From Mycolicibacterium rhodesiae (GTDB lineage: Bacteria; Actinomycetota; Actinomycetes; Mycobacteriales; Mycobacteriaceae), in NCBI RefSeq assembly GCF_002086695.1, contig NZ_MVIH01000009.1:124001-188000 (forward strand): DNA of 64,000 nt. Reading direction: 5' to 3'. The position numbers were made by a program, and so were the translations under genes. This document shows, one piece after another, positions 16,671 through 24,988 of this stretch (the stretch's first letter is position 1; every line of letters begins with the position of its first letter). The notes under the pieces are model-generated. The model was not told the origin of the DNA. It did not search any database and was given only the letters and a program-made list of their open reading frames with translations.

Positions 16671-18986
16671 CTACGGCCGCGCTTGAGCCGCCACCAACTC
16701 CGATATGTCAGTCGAAGAGACCGGCATCGAGAAGTAATAGCCCTGTCCGATATCGCAGCCGTGTTCGCGTAGCCATGAGGCGGTTTCGGCGTCCTCGACA
16801 CCCTCGGCGACCACCGTGATCCCCAGATTGTGAGTCAGATGGATCACGGCGCTGACCACGGCCGCCGCCCTGGCATCCGTCGCGACCGAGGCGATGAAAT
16901 GCCGGTCGAATTTCACTTCGTCGATCGGCAGATCGCGCAGGTAACTCAAAGCTGAATAGCCGCTGCCGAAATCGTCGATCGCAATCCGGATCCCGTCGTC
17001 GCGCAGCTGTTGCAGCACCCCGGTCACTCGGCCCACCTCGTCGAGCACCAAGTCCTCGGTGATCTCGATGGTCAACAATCCGGGGGGTAGATTCCGTTCC
17101 TGGAGTACCCGTCGCACCGTGTCGGGCAGCCGCGCGTCGCGCAGCAGTGGCGCGAACAGGTTCACCGCGACCGGGACTTCCAGTCCCATCGACATCCACC
17201 GCGCACAGTCATCGAGAACCTTCCGGAACACCAAATCGGTGACCGGCCGCATCAACCCATGTCGCAGAATCAGCGGCATAAACGCCCCTGGCCGAAGCAC
17301 ATTCAGCCGCGGATGCGGCCACCGCAGCAGCGCTTCCACACCCGCGATGCGTCCGGTTCTGAGGTCCAGCTTGGGTTGGTAGACCATGTCGAGGCCGCCG
17401 CGGTCGATGGTCCTCCGGAGTTCACCGAGCAGCCGCACCTGTTCGGCTCCGCTCTTGGCCGACCGGGGTTCACCGTCGCGGGCCAGCTCCTCGATGTCCG
17501 GATCCAGCAGCGTCATGTCCGCGCTGAACGTGTGCACCGTCGAGCTACGCGATCGCTTCGCGAAGTACATTGCGGTGTCGGCCTGTTTCACCAGATCTTC
17601 GGCCGTTATCCCGTTGTCCGTCAACGACGTAACGGCCATCCCTGCGCTCGGATGCATCAGCACTTCATGTCCGTCGATCAGGAACGGGGCGTCGAATGCG
17701 GCGATCACGCGCTCGCACACCAGATGCGCCTCGTCGACGTCACCCTCGAGCAGCAACGCGAATTCGTCACCGCCGAGCCGTGCCACGGTATCGCCGGCGC
17801 GAAGACAACTTGCGATGCGTTCGCCAACCCGGATCAGCAGGCTGTCGGCAGCCGGATGACCCATGCTGTCGTTGATCAGTTTGAAGTCGTCGAGATCCAG
17901 CGACAACACCGCGACGCACCGGTTGTCGCGGCCGCGCAACGCCATTGCGTGCGCCAGCCGATCCTGGAACAGGGTGCGATTGGCCAGCCCGGTCAACGGG
18001 TCACGCAGCGCCTGATCGGCTGCGGCCGCGAGCAATCGCCGGTTCTCCCAGCCCGAGAGCACCTGCCGGGCGCAGATAAGGGTCATCAGGACGGGAACAA
18101 GGATCCGCAGTAGACCGGTCATGACGATCGCCGGACCCACCGTGCCGGCGATCAGCAGCGGCATATAGGGCAGCCACAAGGCGATCGAGGATTGCGGTAC
18201 CGGCGTCGGCGCAACCGGTGGGCGCGGCCGGCGGCTGAGCAACGCGGCCGCGCCGAAGCACGACATGCCCAGTACCCAGCCAATACTCGTGATGTGCCCC
18301 GGGTGATACCGGTTGGAGCCCTGCAGGACGGCGAACGCCACCCCAGAAAACGCCATGAGCGTCACCCCTCCCATGAGGAGCCACATCACAACGCTGTTGC
18401 CGGAACCCGATCGGACGACGAACACCACCGCCCCGACGAACACGAACAGGATGAACAGCGGATACAACAGCGCGCGGCCCTGCTCGGCGCTGCCGACCCC
18501 GGTGGCTTGATACACGTTGCCGAGCACCACCACCCACAGCACGAGGAACAACGACGTCGCGACGATCAACGCGTCGAACAGCAGCCGGACACGGGAGCCC
18601 TGTGTTGGTTCGGCCGGGAATTGCAGGAAAGCAACCGGGGCCAACACGACGAAGATCAGGTAGAGAAAGTCCGCCGGCGACGGGAACAAGCTACGTTCCA
18701 GGACCAGAGTGAGGTACGCGCGCGTCAACTCGCCAACGGTCCACGCCGCCAAGGCGATGGCCATGATGGTCCAGGCGAGGCGATTTCGTCCGTGCGCCGC
18801 ACGGGCCGCGACAACCGCGCACACCGCTGCGTATGCACCGAACGCGGCGAAAGCCAACCCGTCGACGATGCGGACGACATCGTCACCGCCCCAGTTGAAC
18901 GCGAAACCCAAAGCGAGCAGCAGACAACTGAGCGCCGAGACGCCGATGGTCGCGGCCGACTGCAGCATGCTCCCGCGATCGACCAC
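16671..18986 (-). CDS. Membrane-bound GGDEF-EAL protein (c-di-GMP turnover)
   Basis: A 771-residue protein with about nine N-terminal membrane helices (residues 10-320), a GGDEF domain (about 335-500) and an EAL domain (about 520-765). The GGDEF signature is intact (LGGDEFALLLEG, near residue 400), so cyclase activity is possible. The EAL domain keeps EALLRW (about 547), AVNLFAPLL, TIEITED, DDFGSGYSAL, FDRHFI and AEGVED, so phosphodiesterase activity is possible too. Which one dominates cannot be read from sequence. The membrane part has no known sensor signature. The GTG at 18986 follows GAGGTGA. It lies alone between convergent and same-strand neighbours. Confidence 0.9.
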   Translation of the reverse strand: MVDRGSMLQSAATIGVSALSCLLLALGFAFNWGGDDVVRIVDGLAFAAFGAYAAVCAVVAARAAHGRNRLAWTIMAIALAAWTVGELTRAYLTLVLERSLFPSPADFLYLIFVVLAPVAFLQFPAEPTQGSRVRLLFDALIVATSLFLVLWVVVLGNVYQATGVGSAEQGRALLYPLFILFVFVGAVVFVVRSGSGNSVVMWLLMGGVTLMAFSGVAFAVLQGSNRYHPGHITSIGWVLGMSCFGAAALLSRRPRPPVAPTPVPQSSIALWLPYMPLLIAGTVGPAIVMTGLLRILVPVLMTLICARQVLSGWENRRLLAAAADQALRDPLTGLANRTLFQDRLAHAMALRGRDNRCVAVLSLDLDDFKLINDSMGHPAADSLLIRVGERIASCLRAGDTVARLGGDEFALLLEGDVDEAHLVCERVIAAFDAPFLIDGHEVLMHPSAGMAVTSLTDNGITAEDLVKQADTAMYFAKRSRSSTVHTFSADMTLLDPDIEELARDGEPRSAKSGAEQVRLLGELRRTIDRGGLDMVYQPKLDLRTGRIAGVEALLRWPHPRLNVLRPGAFMPLILRHGLMRPVTDLVFRKVLDDCARWMSMGLEVPVAVNLFAPLLRDARLPDTVRRVLQERNLPPGLLTIEITEDLVLDEVGRVTGVLQQLRDDGIRIAIDDFGSGYSALSYLRDLPIDEVKFDRHFIASVATDARAAAVVSAVIHLTHNLGITVVAEGVEDAETASWLREHGCDIGQGYYFSMPVSSTDISELVAAQARP

Positions 18987-19026
18987 GCGTCATCACCTCG
19001 GTGGACGATGCTATCGGTGCGACCAG

Positions 19027-20016
19027 TCAGAAAAGCGCGAACTGCTGACCCTGGTCGACCGAGGGCGCGAAGTCGTCGAGTCCGGTTCCGTTGGCCACTG
19101 AATCGACCGAATCCATGAACTGCCGGTCGGAGACCACCGGCACCCCGAGTTCCCGAGCCAGATACCCCTTGCCCTGTTCGGGTGTGCGCTCATTACAGAT
19201 GACCAGCGAGGTCTCCGGATCGACGGCATCGGAGTAGGCAAGCCCGGCGTGGATGATGCGCTCCACAAGCTCTTCGTGTGTGCGATCCACCTCTGCCGAC
19301 AATGCGACTCGCATGCCCTGCACCAGGGGCGCACCCCGTCGGTACGGCCCCGGATTCAGGTAGGGGCACAACATCCGGGATGCCAGCATCTTCAGCGGCC
19401 GCAACTCGTCATGGGTGACCCTGCCGTTGGGCCAGCGACGCCGGGTCACGGGCCGCACCGGCAACCACACCTCGCGGTCGCGGGCCCGCTGCAACGCCGG
19501 GCTCAACACCCGAGACAGCACCAGGGCGTCGTCGAAGGCATCGTGTGCGCGGGTCTGCGGCACCGCCCAGTGCCGCGCCAGCGTCTCGAGCCGCAGGTTG
19601 TCCAGGCCGAGGTCGAGGCGGCGAGCAAGCTCGACGGTGCACATGACGGTATCGACGGGCAGCGCGGTGTCGGCGAGCTCAGCCTCGCTGGACAGGAAGG
19701 CGTAGTCGAACGCGACGTTGTGGGCGACCAGCGTGCGGCCGTGCAGAAGGTCGATCACATCGGCGGCGATGTCGGCGAACGTCGGCTGATCTTCCAACAT
19801 CTCGGCGGTGAGGCCGTGGATGTGGGTGGGGCCGGGATCGACACCGGGATTGAGCAGGCTGACCACAGAGTGCTCGACGCGGCCGTCGGGGTCCAGCGCC
19901 AGCGCGGCGAGGCTGATCACCCGGGCGTGGCCGGGCCGAAAACCGGTGGTCTCGACGTCAACCACGACCCAACCGTCCCCCGGCTCGCGGGCTGGTCGAC
20001 CCCAGGTGTGGCTCAC
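19027..20016 (-). CDS. DEDDh 3'-5' exonuclease with C-terminal BRCT domain (DnaQ-like, Rv3711c)
   Basis: A 329-residue nuclease. The DEDDh motifs are WVVVDVETTGF (about 17-27), LVAHNVAFDYAFL and HDAFDDALVLSRVL. The C-terminal quarter (GMRVALSAEVDRTHEELVERIIHAGLAYSDAV ... VICNER) is a BRCT fold that binds DNA or partners. In mycobacteria the main proofreading activity is in the PHP domain of DnaE1, so this protein is more likely a repair or RNA-processing exonuclease. GTG start at 20016, divergent from murT with an 89-bp gap. Confidence 0.88.
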   Translation of the reverse strand: MSHTWGRPAREPGDGWVVVDVETTGFRPGHARVISLAALALDPDGRVEHSVVSLLNPGVDPGPTHIHGLTAEMLEDQPTFADIAADVIDLLHGRTLVAHNVAFDYAFLSSEAELADTALPVDTVMCTVELARRLDLGLDNLRLETLARHWAVPQTRAHDAFDDALVLSRVLSPALQRARDREVWLPVRPVTRRRWPNGRVTHDELRPLKMLASRMLCPYLNPGPYRRGAPLVQGMRVALSAEVDRTHEELVERIIHAGLAYSDAVDPETSLVICNERTPEQGKGYLARELGVPVVSDRQFMDSVDSVANGTGLDDFAPSVDQGQQFALF

Positions 20017-20105
20017 ACAGTCAGGATGGCACGCAGGTCCGACAGTCCCCGGGACATCGAATCCGTGTCGGCCGGGCCGTCATTTCACGCATAAACTGCC
20101 TTCCG

Positions 20106-21347
20106 ATGCCCAGGCCGACCATGACACTGCGGGGGCGCGCCGCGCTGGCCGCCGGATCCGCCGCACGCTGGGCTTCCCGGGCGACCGGGCGGGGTGCCGG
20201 CGCCATGATCGGCGGCCTCGTCGCGATGACACTGGACCGCTCGATCCTGCGCCAACTCGGAACAGGCCGCCGCACCGTGGTCGTGACCGGCACAAATGGC
20301 AAATCCACCACCACCAGGATGACCGCGGCCGCGCTGGCGACGCTGGGGCCGGTGGCGACCAACGCCGAGGGCGCCAACATGGACGCCGGGCTGGTGGCCG
20401 CGCTCGCCGGCACCCGGGACGCGGCGCTGGCCGCCCTCGAAGTCGACGAAATGCACGTGCCGCATGTAGCCGATGCGGTGGACCCGGCGGTGATCGTGCT
20501 GCTGAATCTGTCCCGCGATCAGCTGGACCGGGTGGGTGAGATCAACCACATCGAGCGCACGCTGCGCACCGGCTTGGCCCGCCACCCCGATGCGATCGTC
20601 GTCGCCAATTGCGACGACGTCCTGATGACCTCCGCGGCCTACGACTGTCCCCGAGTGGTGTGGGTGGCCGCGGGCGGCGGGTGGGCCAACGACTCGGTGA
20701 GCTGCCCGCGCAGCGGTGAGGTGATCGTCCGCGACGGCGTCCAGTGGTCCTCGACCGGCACCGATTTCAAACGACCGACTCCGCAATGGTGGTACGACGA
20801 CGCCAAGCTGTACGGTCCGGACGGCCTCGAGGTCCCGATGCGGCTCTCGCTGCCGGGCGCCATCAACCGCGGCAACGCCACCCAGGCGGTGGCGGCCGCG
20901 GTGGCGTTGGGTGCGGACCCCGTTGCGGCGGTGGCCGCCGTCTCCCGGGTGGACGAGGTCGCCGGCCGCTACCAGACCGTGCCGATCGGTCAACACACCG
21001 CGCGCATTCTGCTGGCCAAGAATCCGGCCGGGTGGCAGGAGGCGCTGTCGATGGTCGACAGGAGCGCCGACGGTGTGGTGATCGCGGTCAACGGTCAAGT
21101 GCCCGACGGGGAGGACCTGTCCTGGCTGTGGGACGTCGATTTCGAGCACTTCGAGGACGTGCCCGTCGTCGCCGCCGGTGAGCGGGGAACGGACCTGGCG
21201 GTGCGACTCGGATATGCAGGAGTCCGCCATACCCTGGTGCACAACACAATTGACGCAATCGTCTCGTGCCCGAAGGGTCACGTCGAGGTGGTAGCGAACT
21301 ACACGGCGTTCCTGCAGCTGACACGGACTCTGGGGCGGATGCGATGA
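20106..21347 (+). CDS. murT: Lipid II isoglutaminyl synthase, MurT subunit
   Basis: The Mur-ligase-like half of the enzyme that amidates D-glutamate of lipid II to isoglutamine. The 413-residue protein has VVVTGTNGKSTTTRMTAAAL (P-loop, about 59-78), LEVDEMHVPHVADAVDPAVIVLLNLSRDQLDR, and the C-terminal DUF1727 region (VAGRYQTVPIG, LLAKNPAGWQEAL, VAINGQVPDGEDLSWLWDVDFE). In Gram-positive cocci the middle domain has a four-cysteine zinc ribbon. Here only one Cys is left in that segment (SVSCPRSGE). The stop overlaps the gatD start in ATGA. Confidence 0.93.
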   Translation: MPRPTMTLRGRAALAAGSAARWASRATGRGAGAMIGGLVAMTLDRSILRQLGTGRRTVVVTGTNGKSTTTRMTAAALATLGPVATNAEGANMDAGLVAALAGTRDAALAALEVDEMHVPHVADAVDPAVIVLLNLSRDQLDRVGEINHIERTLRTGLARHPDAIVVANCDDVLMTSAAYDCPRVVWVAAGGGWANDSVSCPRSGEVIVRDGVQWSSTGTDFKRPTPQWWYDDAKLYGPDGLEVPMRLSLPGAINRGNATQAVAAAVALGADPVAAVAAVSRVDEVAGRYQTVPIGQHTARILLAKNPAGWQEALSMVDRSADGVVIAVNGQVPDGEDLSWLWDVDFEHFEDVPVVAAGERGTDLAVRLGYAGVRHTLVHNTIDAIVSCPKGHVEVVANYTAFLQLTRTLGRMR

Positions 21348-22054
21348 GCACGGTGCGGATCGGGCTGGTACTACCCGACGTGATGGGTACCTACGGCGAC
21401 GGCGGTAATGCGGTCGTGTTGCGTAAACGGTTGCAGCTGCGGGGAATTCCGGCTGAGATCGTCGAGATCACGCTTTCCGACCCGGTGCCCGACTCGCTGG
21501 ACCTCTACACCCTCGGTGGCGCCGAGGACTACGCGCAGCGACTGGCCACCAAACATCTTCTGACGCATCAGGGTTTGCAGCGGGCCGCAGGCCGGGGTGC
21601 TCCCGTGCTGGCCATCTGCGCGGCGATCCAGGTGTTGGGTCATTGGTATGAGACGTCGGCCGGCGAGCGGGTCGAAGGGGTGGGCCTGCTGGATGTGACG
21701 ACGTCGCCGCAGGAGAAGCGCACGATTGGCGAGGTGGTGTCCACACCGCTGGTCGACGGCCTTTCCCAGCAGCTGACGGGTTTCGAAAATCACCGCGGCG
21801 GAACAGTTTTGGGTCCTGAAGCCCGTCCACTCGCGGCCGTGGTCAAGGGCGCGGGTAATCGCGAGGGCGACGGATACGACGGTGCCGTGCAAGGCAGCGT
21901 GGTCGCGACGTATCTGCACGGACCGTGCCTGGCCCGCAATCCCGAGCTTGCCGACCTCCTGCTGTCGCGGGTCGTCGGTCCGCTGGAGCCTCTTGAGCTA
22001 CCCGAGGTCGAGCAGCTTCGCCGCGAGCGCCTGGCCGCCCCCCGCCGGATGTAA
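21344..22054 (+). CDS. gatD: Lipid II isoglutaminyl synthase, GatD glutaminase subunit
   Basis: A 236-residue class I (triad) amidotransferase that supplies ammonia to MurT. The start ATG at 21344 overlaps the murT stop (ATGA), so the pair is translated together. GGAEDYAQRLA matches the start of the CobB/CobQ-type glutaminase domain, the nucleophile Cys is in PVLAICAAIQVLG (about residue 94), and the catalytic His is in ATYLHGPCLARNP. In M. tuberculosis the equivalent is Rv3713. Amidation of the peptide stem is needed for cross-linking, so the pair is expected to be important for growth. Confidence 0.93.
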   Translation: MSTVRIGLVLPDVMGTYGDGGNAVVLRKRLQLRGIPAEIVEITLSDPVPDSLDLYTLGGAEDYAQRLATKHLLTHQGLQRAAGRGAPVLAICAAIQVLGHWYETSAGERVEGVGLLDVTTSPQEKRTIGEVVSTPLVDGLSQQLTGFENHRGGTVLGPEARPLAAVVKGAGNREGDGYDGAVQGSVVATYLHGPCLARNPELADLLLSRVVGPLEPLELPEVEQLRRERLAAPRRM

Positions 22055-22102
22055 TCGACGCGCTGGCTTGGGGTCTCTTTGCGCCGCCGCCTCTTCGCCG
22101 AC

Positions 22103-22157
22103 ATTGAACTCACGCAGACAAAGTGCGAGTAGACCCCTGCATCAGTTCAATCTCGCG
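22103..22157. repeat. 55-bp near-palindromic repeat, left copy
   Basis: It is 53/55 identical to the copy at 23037-23091 in the same orientation. The ends form 15-bp arms (ATTGAACTCACGCAG against CTGCATCAGTTCAAT) with two mismatches around an unpaired centre with AAAGTGCGAGTAG. The right arm contains the last two codons and stop of the DUF559-like gene. Confidence 0.85.
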
Positions 22158-22998
22158 GACGCCAGCCCCGGGCCGTCAGAGCGTTGCGAACCCGCAGTAT
22201 CACGTCGGCCGGTTTGTCCTCGTTGATGACGCGCACGACCTCCCAGCCCATCCCCGCGACGAGGCGCGACCGCTTCTGATCCCAGACGTAACGGTCTCGG
22301 TCACGGCGATGCAGATCGCCGTCGTATTCCGCCGCCACCATGTAGTCCTCCCATCCCATGTCCAGCATCGCGATCAGCCCCCAGTTGTTCTGGACGGGAA
22401 TCTGAGTCGTCGGCACGGGAAGCCCAGCGTCGATAAGCAGTAGACGTAGCCACGTTTCCTTCGGCGACGCCGCACCGCGGTCGACAAGAGGCAGAACCTC
22501 GCGGAGCCCCCGCACGCCTCGGGCTCTTGGATACCGCTTGGCGAGGAGCAAGACCTCATCGTTCGAGAAGGAGATTGCGCGGGACAACGCGTCCAACCGC
22601 ACGATTGCTTTGTGGCGCGGCAAGTGCCGGCCGAGATCGAATGCAGTGCGGGCCAGCGTGGTGACCGGAAGCCCCGCGACACGGGTGACCTCGTCGTCGC
22701 CGAGAGTTTCGTTGCGGACGATAAGCCCACTCGGCGGCCGGCCGTTGTTCCAGAACAGCTCGATGGGCTCGTCGTGGCTCACCCACTGCGCACCGTGCAG
22801 AGCGGCGGCTGCCGCGCCGCCGATGACAGCGCGCCTCCGCGACCACAGCCAGGCCGCGACCGTGCGATCGCGCAACGACTGCGCCTGCCCCCGAGCGCAA
22901 TAGACATCGGGCAGCAGCCGCTCGTAGTACCGCTGCAATCCATGCCGGGTCAGGGCACCGCTTGCCACGGCGTCGCTGCCGAGGAACACCTCACCCAT
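22147..22998 (-). CDS. AbiEi-like / DUF559 (Vsr-fold) endonuclease-like protein
   Basis: A 283-residue protein. Its N-terminal half (about 1-130) resembles the AbiEi antitoxin-type region (LTRHGLQRYYERLLPDVYC, AVIGGAAAAALHGAQWV, VAGLPVTTLARTAFDLG). The C-terminal third has a DUF559/Vsr-like nuclease core: ETWLRLLLIDAGLPVPTTQIPV, LDMGWEDYMVAAEYDGDLH and the WDQKRSRLVAGMGWEVVRV strand, with plausible active-site Glu/Asp/Lys. Similar proteins occur in many copies in mycobacterial genomes. It lies exactly between two 55-bp repeats, and the stop codon is inside the left one. No toxin partner is next to it. Activity is not known. Confidence 0.8.
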   Translation of the reverse strand: MGEVFLGSDAVASGALTRHGLQRYYERLLPDVYCARGQAQSLRDRTVAAWLWSRRRAVIGGAAAAALHGAQWVSHDEPIELFWNNGRPPSGLIVRNETLGDDEVTRVAGLPVTTLARTAFDLGRHLPRHKAIVRLDALSRAISFSNDEVLLLAKRYPRARGVRGLREVLPLVDRGAASPKETWLRLLLIDAGLPVPTTQIPVQNNWGLIAMLDMGWEDYMVAAEYDGDLHRRDRDRYVWDQKRSRLVAGMGWEVVRVINEDKPADVILRVRNALTARGWRPRD

Positions 22999-23036
22999 CG
23001 GGTCAGCATGGTCGCCGCCACCGACACGTCCGCGAG

Positions 23037-23091
23037 ATTGAACTCACGCAGACAAAGTGCGAGTAGACCCCTGCGTCAGTTCAATCTCACG
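23037..23091. repeat. 55-bp near-palindromic repeat, right copy
   Basis: The same sequence as 22103-22157 with two substitutions. Here the hairpin arms are longer: about 17 bp starting at 23035 (AGATTGAACTCACGCAG against CTGCGTCAGTTCAATCT), with one mismatch. It lies between the start of the DUF559-like gene and the end of the EAL gene. Confidence 0.85.
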
Positions 23092-23103
23092 TGTGTCACC
23101 CGG

Positions 23104-23877
23104 TCAGGCGGCCGCGCACACTTCGGGGTTGACGTCGGCCACGCTCTCGAATGCGGGCCTGGCGATGTAGTAGCCCTGGAACAGATGCACACCCAGGTCT
23201 TGCAGGCACTCCATCTCCTCGCGGCGTTCGATCCCCTCGGCGATGAGCCCGATCCCGAGCTCGTCGCTCACCTGAACGATGCCCTTACAGATGGCCCTGC
23301 GCGCCTTGTCCTGGTCGATGTCGCGGACCAGACCCATGTCGATCTTGACGAGATCCGGCTGGAGATCTGCCAGGAGGTTGAGTCCGGCATACCCGGCGCC
23401 GAAATCGTCGATGGCGACGGTGAATCCACGCTGCCGATAGTCGGCGACGATCGCCTGCAGGTGCGCGAAGTCGGCGATCTTCTCCGCCTCGGTGAACTCG
23501 AAGACGATGCGCTCGGCGGGAAAGTCATACGTCTCAGCGGCTTCCAGCGTCGTCCGTATGCAGAGTTCCGGGCGGTAGACGGCATTCGGCATGAAATTGA
23601 CGTTCAGTGACGACGAAATCCCCAACTCCGCCGCCAATTTGATCGCCGTGACACGGCACACCTGATCGAACCGATACAAGTTGTGGTCTCCGACTTGAGC
23701 GAACACCGCCGAGGCAGGTTCGTTGCGCAGCCCACGAACCAGCGCCTCCTGCGAGTGGACGGAATTGACGTCTGTGTCGAAGATCGGTTGGAACGCCATC
23801 GAGATCTCGAATCCCAAACCGGCACCGTCGACGCAGGCCCCGCAGTTCAGTTGGACAAAGTCGTTGGGCCTCGCCAT
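23104..23877 (-). CDS. Stand-alone EAL-domain phosphodiesterase
   Basis: A 257-residue single EAL domain. The core motifs are present: SQEALVRG (about 42-49), LNVNFMPNAVY (Asn metal ligand), IVFEFTEAEK, AIDDFGAGYAGLNLL, LVKIDMGLVRDID, IGLIAEGIE and LFQGYYIARP, consistent with active c-di-GMP hydrolysis to pGpG. The N-terminus has two cysteines (LNCGACVDG) that could bind a metal or sense redox state. It is the second c-di-GMP gene in the window. It is read in the same direction as recR and the DUF559-like gene but separated from the latter by the repeat. Confidence 0.88.
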   Translation of the reverse strand: MARPNDFVQLNCGACVDGAGLGFEISMAFQPIFDTDVNSVHSQEALVRGLRNEPASAVFAQVGDHNLYRFDQVCRVTAIKLAAELGISSSLNVNFMPNAVYRPELCIRTTLEAAETYDFPAERIVFEFTEAEKIADFAHLQAIVADYRQRGFTVAIDDFGAGYAGLNLLADLQPDLVKIDMGLVRDIDQDKARRAICKGIVQVSDELGIGLIAEGIERREEMECLQDLGVHLFQGYYIARPAFESVADVNPEVCAAA

Positions 23878-23896
23878 GTAGGCGATCCTACGGAAG

Positions 23897-24508
23897 TCAC
23901 ACCATTTGGCGGCGGCCGGACAGAGCGCGGCCCAACGTCAGCTCGTCGGCGAACTCCAGATCGCCGCCCATCGGCAGTCCCGATGCGATCCGCGACACCG
24001 TCAGCCCGGGGATGTCGCGCAGAATTCGCACCAGATAGGTTGCTGTCGCCTCACCTTCGGTGTTGGGGTCGGTCGCGATGATCACCTCGGTGATGTCGAC
24101 CCCGTCAATTCGCTCGCCAATTCTGTTCAGCAGCTGCCGAATTCGGAGTTGATCAGGCCCGACGCCGGACAGCGGGTCCAGCGCCCCGCCCAGGACGTGA
24201 TAGCGCCCGCGGAATTCGCGGGTGCGTTCCACGGCCTGCACATCCTTGGGTTCCTCGACAACACACACTTGCGACCCGTCGCGACGTGCGTCACTGCAGA
24301 TGCGGCATCGGTCGGCATCGGAGACGTTGCCGCACACCTCGCAGAACTGCACCCCGTCGCGGACCCTGCCCAGCGCTGCGGTCAGCCGGTCGATGTCCGG
24401 CGGCTCCACGGACAACAGATGGAACGCGATCCGCTGCGCGCTCTTGGGACCGACACCCGGCAGCTTGCCGAGTTCGTCGATCAAATCCTGGACGGGTCCT
24501 TCGAACAA
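23897..24508 (-). CDS. recR: Recombination mediator protein RecR
   Basis: A 203-residue RecR that acts with RecO to load RecA on gapped DNA. It has the helix-hairpin-helix LGKLPGVGPKSAQRIAFHLL (about 13-32), the four-cysteine zinc finger CEVCGNVSDADRCRIC (about 56-71) and the Toprim domain VIIATDPNTEGEATATYL, ending PMGGDLEFADELTLGRAL. It starts at a TTG (24506-24508), as only this gives the usual MFEGPVQDLIDEL N-terminus. It is 4 bp after ybaB, the common ybaB-recR pair. Confidence 0.96.
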   Translation of the reverse strand: MFEGPVQDLIDELGKLPGVGPKSAQRIAFHLLSVEPPDIDRLTAALGRVRDGVQFCEVCGNVSDADRCRICSDARRDGSQVCVVEEPKDVQAVERTREFRGRYHVLGGALDPLSGVGPDQLRIRQLLNRIGERIDGVDITEVIIATDPNTEGEATATYLVRILRDIPGLTVSRIASGLPMGGDLEFADELTLGRALSGRRQMV

Positions 24509-24512
24509 CGCG

Positions 24513-24899
24513 TCAGGCCCCCGGAATGCCTGGGGCCTGCCCGGCCAGCGGGCCGAGGTGAGTCTGGGCCAAAATCGTGAACTGACGGGCCGAGTCGGCG
24601 AGCGCGCCGACGATCAGGTCCTGCAGCGTCTCGACGTCATCGGGGTTGACGACCTTCGGGTCGATCCGGATCCCGACGACCTCGCCGCTGCCCTTCATGG
24701 TCACCTGCACCAGACCACCGCCGGCCTGACCGTGTACCTCGGCGGCGGCCAGCGCGGCTTGAGCCTCCATCAGCTTCTGCTGCATCTCCTGGGCCTGCGC
24801 CAGCGCGGCCTGCAGACCCGGCATGACCTGGTCGCGCATCTGCTCCGCCTGCTCGCGAAATCCTTCGAGGTTCGGCAGCTCACCGGGTCCGGGTTGCAT
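24513..24899 (-). CDS. YbaB/EbfC-family nucleoid-associated protein
   Basis: A 128-residue DNA-binding protein (Rv3716c equivalent). A long amphipathic helix (QVMPGLQAALAQAQEMQQKLMEAQAALAAAEV) is followed by the small beta-rich core VTMKGSGEVVGIRIDPKVVNPDDVETLQDLIVGAL, the standard YbaB layout. YbaB proteins bind DNA as tweezer-shaped dimers and are often found next to recR and dnaX. It is the first gene of the ybaB-recR operon and diverges from the amidase gene. Confidence 0.92.
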   Translation of the reverse strand: MQPGPGELPNLEGFREQAEQMRDQVMPGLQAALAQAQEMQQKLMEAQAALAAAEVHGQAGGGLVQVTMKGSGEVVGIRIDPKVVNPDDVETLQDLIVGALADSARQFTILAQTHLGPLAGQAPGIPGA

Positions 24900-24988
24900 G
24901 ACAGTCTCCTTGCGTCTCGGTCTCGACTTGGTTTCGCCTGCGAATTCGGGCAGTCAGCGACTTCAAGACTAGACGGCGAAGAGTTACG

